Assembly (NCBI GenBank): GCA_964006375.1
Contig: OZ023267.1
Coordinates: 84,305,406-84,369,405 of the forward strand
Direction: 5' to 3'
Length of the DNA: 64,000 nucleotides
From: Tillus elongatus
Taxonomy: Eukaryota > Arthropoda > Insecta > Coleoptera > Cleridae
Positions 44,361 to 55,110 of the stretch are shown here, in pieces. The first letter of the stretch is position 1. Every line of letters starts with the position of its first letter. Both the position numbers and the translations under genes were made by a program. The notes beneath the pieces are model-generated. The model was given only the letters and a program-made list of their open reading frames with translations, was not told the origin of the DNA and made no database searches.

Positions 44361-44389
44361 ATGACATCTCCTTCTTTCAGTTCTTCAAT

Positions 44390-44880
44390 GATGATGATGT
44401 TTACCATTGAATGCATGGTACTGCAGATCAAATACATTCACCCCAAACAATATTATACAACAGCAATTATTAACGTTGATTACTATGGATAAAAAGGTTC
44501 ATATACCATATAAAAATGGGAAATGTAAGAATTACCGAATCTCACTAATTCGGCTAAAGACTTGTGGTCCATAAGACTTCTCAAACACTGAACGACCTAG
44601 ATTTGTTATTGTGAAATTGCAAACTGATCGTTACAATTACGTTAGAACATACATCAACGTTATAAAATATATTCGGGAAATAAAATATATTCTAAAGAAA
44701 TCCCCACAGGAGGTCTGAATTTGACTTTAACCCAGTAAATTACATGAAGCGTTCATATGTTGGTATAGAACCTACACCTACCTTGGATTATAAGACTTTT
44801 ACAAAATATCCCATGTATGTATGGAATCGCTGTACCTGGAGCAATCATATACAAACATGGAACATTTTGTTAAGGGCTTC
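44390..44880 (+). pseudogene. Capsid-like protein remnant, copy 5
   Basis: Plus-strand remnants of the KWEMYE-type, SLNTERPRFVIV-type and LNLTLTQ-type blocks up to the CSRYSD-region, many stops. It runs head-on into an inverted copy at 44880. Confidence 0.4.
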
Positions 44881-45200
44881 TAATCCGATGTAATACAAAC
44901 ATGGGATATTTTATAAAAGCGTTGTAATTTAAGGTAGAGTTGTTTCTCTACCAACATACGTACGCTCGATGTAATTTACTTGGTTTAAGTTCAGATTCAT
45001 ACCTTCTGTGGGGATTTGCTTATACTTTAAATGAAGTCTTAATCTCGAATGTATTTTCCAACGTTATTGTATCAATCCGTTTCAAATCTTACAATACCAA
45101 ATCGTAGCTGGCCAGCGTTTGAGGAAGTCTTAATGGATCACAAGCCTTAAGTTGAATTTTTGAGATTCGGTACTCATACATTTCCCATTTTCTATATGGT
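44880..45200 (-). pseudogene. Capsid-like protein remnant, inverted partner
   Basis: Minus-strand copy of the same gene, forming an inverted repeat with the previous entry around CATACAAACATGGGATATTT. The identical arrangement occurs at 54960-55260. Confidence 0.4.
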
Positions 45201-45204
45201 TAAC

Positions 45205-45350
45205 ATTAGTAGTGTTAGACACACAGCTGTCCAAGAGCTGTGGTGATAGGCAACTAACAATAGATAGGTAGAGAGACAACCCACTCAAAGCTAATATACT
45301 TTAAAACGCCAAAGAGTTTGTCTCTCTTAACACGGTAACAAAAAGATTTT
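45205..45350 (-). promoter_or_regulatory. CAGCTG region between divergent viral genes
   Basis: One CAGCTG (45224) and TAGTGTTAGACACAC-type repeats; the TATA box part has been deleted. Lies between a capsid-like copy (minus) and paralogue b (plus). Confidence 0.35.
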
Positions 45351-45507
45351 ATTTTAGTACAGCACAAAACAAAACTTGCTGAAAACATTCGAAAGAATCA
45401 CTTGATGCTTAAACCTGATAGAGCTTACAATTATAAAGAGTTGCATCATTTATAAAAACACTTAGAGTTCAATAATGATGAAATTCAACTCAAATACTAA
45501 AATAGAA

Positions 45508-45780
45508 TTCATTGATTGTTGTTGCCCTTACTTGGTGAAACTTGTCCATACTACATACAGACTTGGAGACTACTTCTCTGGCTTCGTACTAATTCAATTT
45601 CAATCTGTCTGAACATGCTGTCAAGCAGCGAAACTATAGTCACAGAAGCATTAAAGAACATCCTATAACTTCCAGAATTCGAAGGGCCACTTGCTCCAGT
45701 TAGCTCACGCGCTGGCTATGTCCTTCACCTACAAAAACCAACAGTGAAGCTAGAGAAGTAGTCTCCAAGTCTGTATGTAG
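45508..45780 (+). mobile_element. Foldback element carrying a hammerhead-like motif, copy C
   Basis: A 273-bp insertion flanked by the 13-bp direct repeat TACTAAAATAGAA (45495-45507 and 45781-45793). Left part is the ~43-bp leader seen in the shorter copies. Then comes a 35-bp terminal inverted pair (45551-45585 and 45746-45780) enclosing ~160 bp. Inside, at 45604-45648, a hammerhead-like motif. Confidence 0.8.
45604..45648 (+). ncRNA. Hammerhead-like motif inside the foldback element
   Basis: CTGT then CTGAACA, stem II TGCTG/CAGC(G) with TCAAG, GAAAC, TATA, GTC, ACAG. Stem I (CTGT/ACAG) pairs perfectly. The core G8 is C (CTGAACA for CTGATGA), which should abolish cleavage. Confidence 0.6.
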
Positions 45781-45884
45781 TACTAAAATAGAAGGTTTGC
45801 TAAAATTGGTTTTTATGCAACTAAATATTTTATTTGATTCCAACTAAACTCTACTATGCGTATCTCCACCATAACCAAAACTGC

Positions 45885-46020
45885 TGCCACTGCTCGTTCA
45901 CGTGGTGAAGCAATGCCAACGAGTGGGTTACGCCACCTCTCTAGGTTTCAAGGGGGTGTTTAGTGGGTAGTCTCGACCTGGAGGGAAGGGGAGTCTGGTT
46001 ACCAGCATACTAGATCCATA
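45885..46020 (+). repeat. LINE 3' tail fragment
   Basis: Inverted copy of 53310-53460 (CCAACGAGTGG, GGGGGTGTTTAGTGGGTAGTC). Confidence 0.55.
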
Positions 46021-46021
46021 A

Positions 46022-46470
46022 GTGACGAGAGAAAAAAAACAAGCGTGAAGTTTACGGTTGGTTACCTGTAATAGACGCTCCGCCGTGAGAACTGGAGTAA
46101 CGTCTGTGCGAAACTACCACTATATCGAATGAACGTTCGCTGCGAGTTTCGCCTATACGATGTTTTAGGGTCTGCAAAGTAGGTGGGCTCTGATTTGACT
46201 GCGGCTGCACTGTGAACTACACTGGATATTCACGATATTTCGAAGTACTCAAATTGGTAAATACAATTACAGACAAGAAGGGCATAGTGTCATTTCGATC
46301 GACACACTTTAGAGGGCAAAATAATAATTGAGAAGAAAGAACGTATGCACGTTCGTTGCAGCGCCGCAAATAGGATGTTTTAGGGACAACAAAGTAGGTG
46401 GAGTCTCACCTGTGCGCTGACTTGGCTGCGGCTGCACTGTGAACTACGCTGAACTCCGAACTGAGAAGAA
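46022..46470 (-). repeat. Left inverted flank of H2B cassette B
   Basis: Two tandem, diverged copies of the cassette flank repeat on the minus strand. Together with 47340-47660 (plus strand) they form long inverted repeats around H2B copy B. Confidence 0.75.
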
Positions 46471-46783
46471 GGTGGTCAATATTTGTTTAAACATACACTG
46501 CCGTGCCACCTTATAGATAGATGTTGGCCGACACTAATGACGGGCAGGGATTCGTTGATAGTGACCTACGTCCACAGCGCCGCTTAACTAAAACGAAGTC
46601 GATATCGGTGCGGACCGTCATAACAATCGACACACATTTAAAGGGCAACAGAAAATCCGAAAACCTGACTACAATGGTAAGGTTACGGAAGCAACAACGG
46701 AAAAATATAATTAAAGACCAAAGAAGGAGAAAAGCGGACGGCCACTATCGTTCCGACGTCTGTTATATATACTGTACGGCAAG

Positions 46784-47154
46784 ATACCACCGAAGGCTAT
46801 GGGTAGTAAAGTTATCAAGAAGGCCTGCAAGGCCGAGAAGAACATCTCCGAGGGAGACAAAAAGAAGCGCAGGATGAAGGAGAGCTACGCAAATTATATT
46901 TACCAAATACTGAAGCAAGTACATGTCGACCCCGTAACTCGAGCAAGGCCATAAGCATAATGGATAGCTTCGTCAACGACATATTGGAGCGCATCACCCC
47001 TGAAGCCTCCAGGTTCGTTCATTACAACAACAGATCCACGATAACCAGCCGGGAGCTCGAGACCACCGTCAGGCACCTTCTGCCCGATAAACTCGCCAAA
47101 CACGCAGTCAGCGAAGGCACCAAGCCGGTTATCAAGTACACCATCTCGAAGTAA
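46784..47154 (+). pseudogene. H2B: Histone H2B pseudogene, copy B
   Basis: The start codon has become ATA (46784). It carries the same 1-base deletion at GACCCCGTA as copies A and C, plus its own changes ([42 protein letters not shown]). Ends TAA at 47152. Its 3' stem-loop (47218-47233, GGCGCCTTTCAGTGTT) is degraded. Confidence 0.88.
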
Positions 47155-47339
47155 ATAAATAAACGTGTGCCTTTCAATTGTGTCACATTAGACGGAAAAT
47201 TTGGAGAGAAAAAAGTCGGCGCCTTTCAGTGTTTCAAATTTACATACTTTTTGTGATCCGTAACCTAGTCGCAATTAGCTATTGTTTGACCGACGCCACA
47301 TTTCACTCATCAGAACCTTTTTTTTTCTTCTCCGTTATT

Positions 47340-47660
47340 ATTTTGCCCTCTCAAGTGTGCCGATCGAAATGACACCACGCTCTTCTTGTCTGTTATTGTA
47401 ATAGCCAATTTGAGTAGTTCAAAATATCGTGAAGAGCCAGCGAAGTTCACAGTGCAGCTGCAGCCAAGTCAGCGCCCAGATGAGACTCCGCCTACTTTGC
47501 TGTCCCTAAAAGATCCTATACGCGGCACTCGCAACGAATGTTCGTACGATATACTGGTAATTTCGCACAGACGTTACTATGGTTCTCACGGCGGAGCGTC
47601 TATTACAGGTAACCGACCGTAGACTTCACGCTCGTTTTATTCTCTCGTCACTTTTGGATG
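47340..47660 (+). repeat. Right inverted flank of H2B cassette B
   Basis: Plus-strand copy of the cassette flank repeat; ends in the CTCTCGTCACTTTTGGAT segment, where a capsid-like fragment begins. Confidence 0.75.
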
Positions 47661-48440
47661 TTGAATTATTCAGATTTGATAATTCATACGTTTCCCATTT
47701 TCTATATGGTACCAGGATCTTTTTATTTAGGGCAATCGACTGCGATAATTGTTTCTGGATAACTTCGCTTAGGTGGATAAGTTTCACCTGCAGTGCCATG
47801 TAATCAATGTAACTATAATGCTTTATCTGCGTCGACTGCTCTAATCAAAATAAAGCAATTTGTTTCGCTCTGGGCTTTAGTTATTAACCGCAAAAACACG
47901 CTTCTATTGTATTTGAAAATATTACACAAGTAGCAAGGAGGTATGCAGTACCAAAAACGGCCATCCTTCGGCATTGTATTGTATATAGTAGGACTTCACC
48001 CGGCTTGAATTAGAGCTCTTGCTTCATCACTGTTTCCTTCCAAAAGTGTTCGAATTGTTGTAACTATACCAAGATTTCTCACATGTTCAATAATCGGGCT
48101 GCTGCTTTAGATGTCACTTTCACATCTCCAATCGTGCCACTCGTCTCCCTACTGCCTATTATTAGTAGAACAGCTGAAGACCAAACGTAAAAATATCTTG
48201 TTGGTTGATTGCAGAATCACAGGTATCATATGGGCAAACGAACTGGTTTGAGAAGCCTATGTGTGTATTTCTTTCCCTTTGATTGACTCGTCGTGCATAG
48301 GGTCAGCGATTATATGTAGTCTGCTTAATATCGGTACTTAATTAATCTAGATACTGCATGTGCTCCCAAGATAGAATCGTCTTATGCAGGAAGCGAATAT
48401 ACTGAAGCTGGGGAGGCGTGATTGCTGGTATTTATAATCA
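47661..48440 (-). pseudogene. Capsid-like gene 5' region, inverted copy
   Basis: Inverted copy of 25360-26110 with high similarity, so the two loci share a recent ancestor. The (TA)n tract present at 26144 is absent here; H2B flank sequence is joined at the same place instead. Confidence 0.4.
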
Positions 48441-49080
48441 ACATAATATGGTGGTCTCTGTCTCAATTCCAATATCACAATGATCTCCTCACCTTGAAAC
48501 GTCACAACTACTCAATTCTGATCGACGCGGTTTACATTTATATGCAAAATAATGCGGGTCGTAAGTGGGATAAAAACCTTACTATATGGTTGTATATCAA
48601 CGGCGTAACCTGGATCTACCATAGGAGTAAACTCATATACTGTATGCGTAGGTTTGCCATCTACAAATTACACTATCACAATTTCCATCGATAAATCGAA
48701 AGGATGCACTTTACCAGTGGTAATACGTTGTTTAGAAAACCCAAATATTGGGGTAGAAAAGTCTATATGATACTGTCATGTTATCTTACATTTTAAAGTG
48801 TTGTTGTTGGCTTTTAGCGAAAACAGCTTTACCACGTCGATGTTGTTCTCTACTTCAGGGTACTGATGTTTATCCTTAATATAAGACGCAATGCTCATTC
48901 CGAATGTATTTCTCGATATCACTGATTTCATACGAACCATCAGGAATAATCATTTCTAGCCGACTCTTATCACCACTCACAGCAGAAAAGTAGTGAAACT
49001 TTTACACACACGCTCCATGTCTGGTATAGTGTAGTCTAGTATAGTTATATCTGTGGAAGTTTGCAAGCGCGAGCAATTAG
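48440..49080 (-). pseudogene. Second structural-type viral protein remnant, copy 2
   Basis: Inverted copy of 24690-25340, interrupted by frameshifts around the KANNNTLKCE block (near 48790-48830). Tandem partner at 49845. Confidence 0.4.
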
Positions 49081-49272
49081 CCAAAATGAGGTTTTAACAC
49101 TAACGGTGGAAATATTTCAATCGACGTAGAGCCATTGAAAGCAAGCGCACGCGCATTGACTGAAACACAGATACTACTGTTTAAGTCTTTTATTTAAAAA
49201 TTGTAAACCTAAGTGACCACATTATAAGTATTATAGTTTTGGTATGCATCATGATTATACAATATCAATCAT

Positions 49273-49548
49273 CTAGATCGTGCTTCTCGAGAGGCAAGCA
49301 CGATCTAGAGTATTAATGCCTTGATTATTCTTGAAACGTTCTTTAAATTTAGTGTCTGGACCACAAAACTGATAACCAGGTACGTGCAGCTCAACAGGTA
49401 ATTTTTGATTACTGTGTGCAAGACCTTCACCTTCACACACCAAAATTGATACTGTTAATGAGGTATGATATATCTGCGTATTTAAATAGGATGTAGCATT
49501 CGTACAAAGTTTTAGTTTAGTTAACGATGTGTATTGTAAAACATGCAA
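49273..49548 (-). pseudogene. PLA2 domain remnant, copy 3
   Basis: 91 codons: a 50-residue N-terminal stretch, then LPVELHVPGYQFCGPDTKFK, GINTLDRACLSRSTI and stop. The calcium loop is nearly intact (Gly to Asp in CGPDT). The frame ends at a hairpin (49273-49308, 13-bp arms around CTCGAGAGGC) that replaces the HDxxY codons. A starting Met is present, but no catalytic residues. Confidence 0.65.
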
Positions 49549-49599
49549 AAGCCAACAGTCACAACATAGATGTTGTTGTTACCACATCATCATTACGCA

Positions 49600-49844
49600 A
49601 ACAACAGACATGGCCTTCTTTTACCAACCTCAGTTAGATGTTTGATATGTGGTCCAAGTGGTTATGGTTAACAAATATTATGTTAAGTTTGTTGTTTGGT
49701 CCAAACGGCTTAAAATTTGAAAACACATACGTATACACAAAGCCTTTATATATCAGCCTAAATATAGCATGTCAAAGGAGGTGGTGTATCCTACAAGAGG
49801 TGTTTGATACTATCTGAAAAGTGAGACCGAAGAGATATTGGATC
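49600..49844 (+). pseudogene. Packaging-type ATPase N-terminal fragment, copy 3
   Basis: Contains the CGPSGYG P-loop start followed by a frame break, then SLLFGPNGLKFENTYVYTKP. Truncated at 49844 by the tandem-duplication junction. Confidence 0.5.
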
Positions 49845-50480
49845 AACATAATATGGTGGTCTCTGTCTCAATTCCAATATCACAATGATCTCCTCACCTT
49901 GAAACGTCACAACTACTCAATTCTGATCGACGCGGTTTACATTTATATGCGAAATAATGCGGGTCGTAAGTGGAATAAAACCTTACTATATGGTTTTATA
50001 TCAACGGCGTAACCTGGATCTACCATAGGAGTAAACTCATATACTGTATGCGTAGCTTTGCCATCTACAATATTACACTATCACAATTTCCATCGGTAAA
50101 TCGAAAGGATGCACTTTACTAGTAGTAATACGTTGTTTAGAAAACCACAATATTGGGGTAGAAACGTCTATATGATACTAACATGTTATCTTACATTTTT
50201 AAAGTGTTGTTGTTGGCTTTTAGCGAAAATAGCTTTACCACGTCGATGTTGTTCTCTACTGTAGGGTACTGATGTTTATCCTTAATATAAGACGCAATGC
50301 TCATTCCGAATGTATTTCTCGATATCACTGATTTCATACGAACCATCAGGAATAATCATTTCCAGCCGACTCTTATCACCACTCACAGCAGAAAAGTAGT
50401 GAAACTATTACACACACGCTCTATGTCTGGTATAGTGTTATATCTGTGATAGTTTGCAAGCGCGAGCAATTAGCCAAAGT
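49845..50480 (-). pseudogene. Second structural-type viral protein remnant, copy 3
   Basis: Tandem duplicate of 48440-49080 with scattered differences. Confidence 0.4.
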
Positions 50481-50665
50481 GAGGTTTTAACACTAACGGT
50501 GGAAATATTTCAATCGACGTAGAGCCATTGAAAGCAAGCGCACGCGCATTGACTGAAACACAGATACTACTGTTTAAGTCTTTTATTTAAAAATTGTAAA
50601 CCTAAGTGACCACATTATAAGTATTATAGTTTTGGTATGCATCATGATTGTACAATATCAATCAT

Positions 50666-50941
50666 CTAGATCGTGCTTCTCGAGAGGCAAGCACGATCTA
50701 GAGTATTGATGCCTTGATTACTCTTGAAACGTTCTTTAAATTTAGTGCCTGGATCACAAAACTGATAACCAGGTACGTGCAGCTCAACAGGTAATTTTTG
50801 ATTACTGTGTGCAAGACCTTCACCTTCACACACCAACATTGATACTGTTAATGAGGTATGATATATCTGCGTATTTAAATAGGATGTAGCATTCGTACAA
50901 AGTTTTAGTTTAGTTAACGATGCGTATTGTAAAACATGCAA
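50666..50941 (-). pseudogene. PLA2 domain remnant, copy 4
   Basis: Duplicate of 49273-49548 (GYQFCDPGTKFKERF here) with the same terminal hairpin at 50666-50701. The calcium loop carries Gly to Asp at a different position from copy 3. Confidence 0.65.
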
Positions 50942-50999
50942 AAGCCAACAGTCACAACATAGATGATGTTGTTACCACATGATCATTACGCAAACAGCA

Positions 51000-51665
51000 G
51001 ATATGGCCTTATTTTACCAACCTTAGTTAGATGTTTGATATGTGGTCCAAGTGGTTATGGTTAACAAATATTATTTTAAGTTTGTTGTTTGGTCCAAACG
51101 GCTTAAAATTTGAAAACACATACGTATACACAAAGCCTTTATATATCAGCCTAAATATAGCATGTCAAAGGAGGTGGTGTATCCTACAAGAGGTGTTTGA
51201 TACTATCTGTACAGTGAGACCGAAGAGATATTGGATCCAAGAGATGCAAAGAACAATTCAATTTTTATATTAGATGATGTAGCCTCTGATAAGCAAGATA
51301 AAATAAAATCATATTTTTGTATAGGTGGACATTAAGATATTGTCAGTTTCTACTTGTGTCCGAAACAATTGGTGCGTCATAATGCTAACATCTTAGTTTT
51401 ATTTAAACAAGATGAAATTACTACATACAGACTGGAGATAACTTCTCTGGCTTCACTGTTAAGCCAGTAGTATGGTACAGTTTCACCAAGAAAGTGCAAC
51501 AGTCATCAATGAATTGAATATGAAATTAGTCTTCTGTATGATGATCATGTAACTACCGATATGAGTTTTGAAAAGTTCAAACTCCTTTGTGGTGGTTTTC
51601 GGCAAAACAAACATATTATGATGCCTGTTGTTGAAGATACTAATTTAACACAAGGGGTTTGATCA
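51000..51665 (+). pseudogene. Packaging-type ATPase remnant, copy 4 (most complete)
   Basis: Walker A: CLICGPSGYG at 51032-51061, where the next codon is a stop/frameshift in place of the essential Lys-Thr. Then SLLFGPNGLKFENTYVYTKP, Walker B-like IFILDDVASDKQDKIK (51260-51310), and the C-terminal ETDMSFEKFK-type part at 51540-51600. It is interrupted by foldback insertion D. The DRLRLL gene follows. Acidic LDD and the P-loop match the HerA/FtsK or A32-like packaging class only in outline. Confidence 0.55.
51421..51519 (-). mobile_element. Short foldback element, copy D
   Basis: 99-bp insertion with a 9-bp duplication ATGAAATTA (51412-51420 and 51520-51528). Same site as copy A, so inherited with the ATPase segment. 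Confidence 0.75.
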
Positions 51666-51694
51666 CTTTATATTTCTCGGTTAACTGAAAAACA

Positions 51695-51980
51695 TTGGTA
51701 TTCAGTTGTTCAGTTTACGAACGAATGATAAGTTCATATCCTATTGGTGTAAAATACTATGTTGATAAAAATTTCACAGAGAAACATTCACGTGAGACAA
51801 CATATAGTTTTAAGTTTATTTATGATAAAACCACCAACAAACCTATTAAATTTGTTTTTAAATATAGATTAAAAAAATGGATATAGCTTTCAAATTATGG
51901 CTGGTTATTACCTGGTTATTACCAATTATTATTGGTACTAATTATCTGTTGAAATTGATATTTTTGAGAAAGCCAGTTCT
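51695..51980 (+). pseudogene. DRLRLL-type virus-like protein N-terminal fragment, copy 6
   Basis: SSYPIGVKYYVDKNFTEKHS in frame, then remnants up to the LKLIFLRKP region, where it is truncated. Confirms the ATPase then DRLRLL order. Confidence 0.5.
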
Positions 51981-52334
51981 GAGCTGGCTTTTAATTAAAA
52001 GTCAACTCAGAAGCCATGTTTAATCTATTTGGACCGGGCAGATTATCCTGGAAAACATTGCTTTGTTTCAATTAGACAATCGGATTCCCCCGTCCATACC
52101 TGTTCTGAGCTGGCTTTTGATTAATCTTACTATGTTTATTCACACAAGCAATTAACAGTTAGGCTTCGGTCATTGAATAAAAAAGTAATGTACTCTAGTT
52201 TTCGTACAAGCAAGTGAAACGTAGGCTTCGCCTCGCTGATAAACTAGATTTACTATATTTGGACTAAGTTCAATATACCTATTCATGCGAGTGAATAAAA
52301 GTTGTTTGAAAATGAAATAAATGAGGATGAAGAA
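51981..52334. other. Unrecognised sequence with TCTGAGCTGGC repeats
   Basis: TTCTGAGCTGGCTTTTAATTAA at 51976 recurs at 52108; a short hairpin (CTGAGCTGGC...GTCAACTCAG) is possible. Two copies of a TAGGCTTCG segment. No coding signal. Confidence 0.4.
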
Positions 52335-52797
52335 ACCTGACTTGCACTAACCAAGTTACCGTAATCAGAGGATATATAATTTTAAATATCTTACATCTAC
52401 AACTCTGCTTATATTCTTGTGAAAGTGGTCGGTCACTAACGATTAAGGGTGGTTCAACAACACAAAAAATAACATATTTCGATCGGCGGAAATACCTAAA
52501 TTATTGCATTATCTAACGAACGTGTAAATGTTATAAATAGGACCCTCCTTTCGGTGCTCCTTTCGGCCAAAAATTTTACACTACAATATCTGGATTTAGG
52601 AAGGATGAAGGAATCTCTAAAGTTCTTCCAAAGCAGAAAAGTGAAGACATTGTGAAAAGTGAAATTAATTAATGCATTTGCTAACAGACCTGTAAAAATA
52701 ACGCTGAATTTTACACAATATTATCAATCTTACTTCACTATAATTTTTGAAAACGATCAGTTTTTAAAGGTATATTTGAAGGATATTATTATATATA
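52335..52797 (+). repeat. Partial copy of the endonuclease/hammerhead repeat
   Basis: Matches 56735-57060. Its hammerhead is dead (CTGATTA, and GAAAC changed). No endonuclease codons remain. Confidence 0.5.
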
Positions 52798-53300
52798 GTG
52801 TGTCGATCGAAATGACACCACGCCCTTCTTATCTGTTATTGTATTTGCCAATTTGAGTAGTTCGAAATATCGTGAAGAGCCAGCGTAGTTCACAGTGCAG
52901 CTGCAGCCAAATCAGCGCCCAGATAAGACTCCACCTACTTTGTTGTCCCTAAAACATCCTATAGGCGGCCCTCGCAACGAACGTGTATACGTTCTTTCTT
53001 CTCAATTATTATTTTGCCCTCTAAAGTGTGTCGATTGAAATGACACTATGCTCTTCTTGTCTGTTATTGTATTTACCAATTTGAGTACTTCGAAATATCG
53101 TGAAGAGCCAGTGTAATTCACAGTGTAGCCGCAGTCAAGTCATCGCCCAACTACTTTGTAGACCCTAAAACATCGTAAAGGCGAAACTCGCAACGAACGT
53201 TCATACTATTTAGTGGTAGTTTCGCACAGACGTTACTCCAGTTCTCACGGCGGAGCGTCTATTACAGGTAACCAACCGTAAAGTTCACGCTTGTTTTTTT
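52798..53300 (+). repeat. Two tandem copies of the H2B-cassette flank repeat without H2B
   Basis: Units start at 52798 and 53028 (TGTGTCGAT...ATGACAC). No histone sequence lies next to them, so the flank spreads independently or lost its histone. Confidence 0.75.
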
Positions 53301-53309
53301 CTCTCGTCA

Positions 53310-53960
53310 CTTATTGATCCAGTATTCGCCCTACCCTTGTTAATGTTGCTGGTAACCAGACTCCCCTTCCCTCCAAGTCGAGACTACCCACTAAACACCC
53401 CCTTAAAACCTAGAGTGGTGGCGTAAACCACTCGTTGGCATTGCTTCACCACGTCCCTAACTCTTCTTGTTTTAAAAACTTCTACATCCTGTCTTTATCC
53501 TCCTCTGACTTTGTAATTTCTACGAATTCTATTCCCACAGTATTCCACACCATTTCACTTCCCAACATATTCTCCACCACATTATCTGCTGTTACATTTC
53601 TGCCAATATTATTTACATTTGTTCTCTCATTTGCGGCCATCTTGCGCACTCAAAAACGGTGTGTTCTGGCATATCTCTATCACCACAATAGGTACATTCT
53701 TATTTTTCAACTATTTTCGTTTTACTCAGGTAAGACCTGAAACGCCCAACCTGACAGAAATAATAATAACCCACCTCCTCCATGCTCCCTCGATATCCAT
53801 GTCTATATATGTGAAATGAGCCTTTTTGTCCACTGGGATGTAGACTTTTACTGTTACCATTCTCGCTGCCACTTCAGCAATGTTTCGGTGCCTGCTCCTT
53901 TTTTCTTTTCTTCTATTTTCGTCTCTTTCGTAAGTTGCCTCTATTGCCAATAATTAATTA
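53310..53960 (-). pseudogene. LINE C-terminal fragment with zinc knuckle
   Basis: The minus strand encodes ECTYCGDRDMPEHTVFECAR (C-x2-C, H, C knuckle) near 53630-53700, preceded by GVSGLT-type sequence and a basic helix (53726-53950: YERDENRRKEKRSRHRN). This is the end of a non-LTR retrotransposon ORF2, different from the one at 19420. Frames are broken and a tail runs to 53310. Confidence 0.65.
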
Positions 53961-54099
53961 AGCAAGCGCCACCATTGAAAATAAATTTAAGAACATGTTT
54001 GGTACTAAACATTAGAGGTAAAAAGAAGTTTAGTGAAGAAGCAGTGGCAGCAGTTTTGGTTATGGTGGAGATACGCATAGTGGAGTTTAGTTGGAATCA

Positions 54100-54310
54100 A
54101 ATAAAATAGTTAGTTGCATAAAAACCAGTTCTAGCAAACCTTCTATTTTAGTATTTTAGTTGAATTTTATCATTATTGAAGTCTAAGTGTTTGTATAAAT
54201 GATGCAACTCTTCATAATTGTAGGCTCTATCAGGTTTAAGCATCAAGTGATTCTTTCGAATGTTTTCAGCAAGTTTTGTTTTGTGCTGTACTAAAATAAT
54301 ATCTTTTTGT
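54100..54310 (-). pseudogene. DRLRLL paralogue (type b) N-terminal fragment, copy 4
   Basis: Close copy of 33640-33840. Confidence 0.4.
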
Positions 54311-54389
54311 TACCGTGCTAAGAGAGACAAACTGTTTGGCGTGTTAAGGTATATTAGCTTTGAGTGGGTTGTCTCTCTACCTATCTGTT

Positions 54390-54550
54390 GTTAGTTGCCT
54401 ATCACCACAGTTCTTGGACGGCTGTGTGTCAACACTACTGATGTTAGACAGCTACTAGTTTCACACGACAGCTGTTGGACAGCTTTTAGACAGCGGTCTG
54501 TCGTGATACTGTATACATATGTAACATTTTCATAGACTATATAAGAGAGC
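54390..54550 (+). promoter_or_regulatory. CAGCTG/TATA promoter-like region
   Basis: CAGCTG at 54469 and an ACTATATAAGAGAGC TATA box at 54536-54550, ahead of a capsid-like copy. The TATA context is identical to 13343. Confidence 0.5.
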
Positions 54551-54574
54551 TTTTGGCAATCGTTAATAGGGATA

Positions 54575-55110
54575 ACTAGAAATTTCTCCAATTTGTTTCC
54601 CGCAGCAGATGCAAATAAAGCTTTAACGTTTAACATTGAATGCATGGTACTACATATTCACCCAAACGATGTAATACAACAGCAATTAGTAAAGTAAACT
54701 ACTATGGATAAAAAGGTTCTTACACCATATAGAAAATGGGAAATGTATAAATACCGAATCTCAAAAATTCAACTTAAGGCTTGTGGTCCATTACGACTTC
54801 CTCAAACGCTGACCGGCCAAGATTTGTTATTGTAAGATTTGAAACGGATTGATACAATAACGTTGGAAAATACATTCGAGATCTAAGACTTTCCTTAAAT
54901 TATAAGCAAATCCCCACAGAAGGTATGACTCTAAACTTAAAACAAGTAAATTACATCGAGCGTTCGTATGTTGGTAGAGAAACAACACCTACCTTGAATT
55001 ACAACGCTTTTATAAAATATCCCATGTTTGTATTACCTCGGATTAGAAGCCCTTTACAAAATATTCCATGTTTGTATTTGATTGCTCCAGGTACAGCGAT
55101 TCCATACAAA
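54575..55110 (+). pseudogene. Capsid-like protein remnant, copy 6
   Basis: Plus-strand remnants from CADANKAL-type start through a degenerate KWEMY block to NLKQVNYIERSYVGRE (54925-54985) and a YLIAPGTAI region. It then turns into its inverted partner. Confidence 0.42.

Larger units (their letters stand above)
45360..45840 (+). pseudogene. DRLRLL paralogue (type b), N-terminal fragment with insertion
   Basis: Reads TKLAENIRKNHLMLKPDRAY, NYKELHHLYKHLEFNNDEIQ in one frame, the best copy of this N-terminus. A 273-bp foldback insertion at 45508-45780 interrupts it, after which the sequence resumes (RRFAKIGFY-type). Confidence 0.45.
48440..51236. repeat. Tandem duplication of a 1.4-kb viral segment
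   Basis: 48440-49844 and 49845-51236 are direct repeats, about 97% alike by eye. Each holds the 3' part of the second structural gene (minus), PLA2 (minus) and the ATPase 5' part (plus). Both units end in GATATTGGATC; the first then joins the start of the second. Confidence 0.9.

Noticed and set aside
45551..45780. A simple Tc1/mariner MITE with TA duplications
   Set aside because: The 35-bp inverted pair is flanked by TA, but a larger unit (45508-45780) has a clean 13-bp duplication, and sister copies have 9-10 bp duplications that include the leader.
54391..54645. 84-codon minus-strand frame
   Set aside because: Antisense to the capsid-like promoter and start region; no motif of its own.
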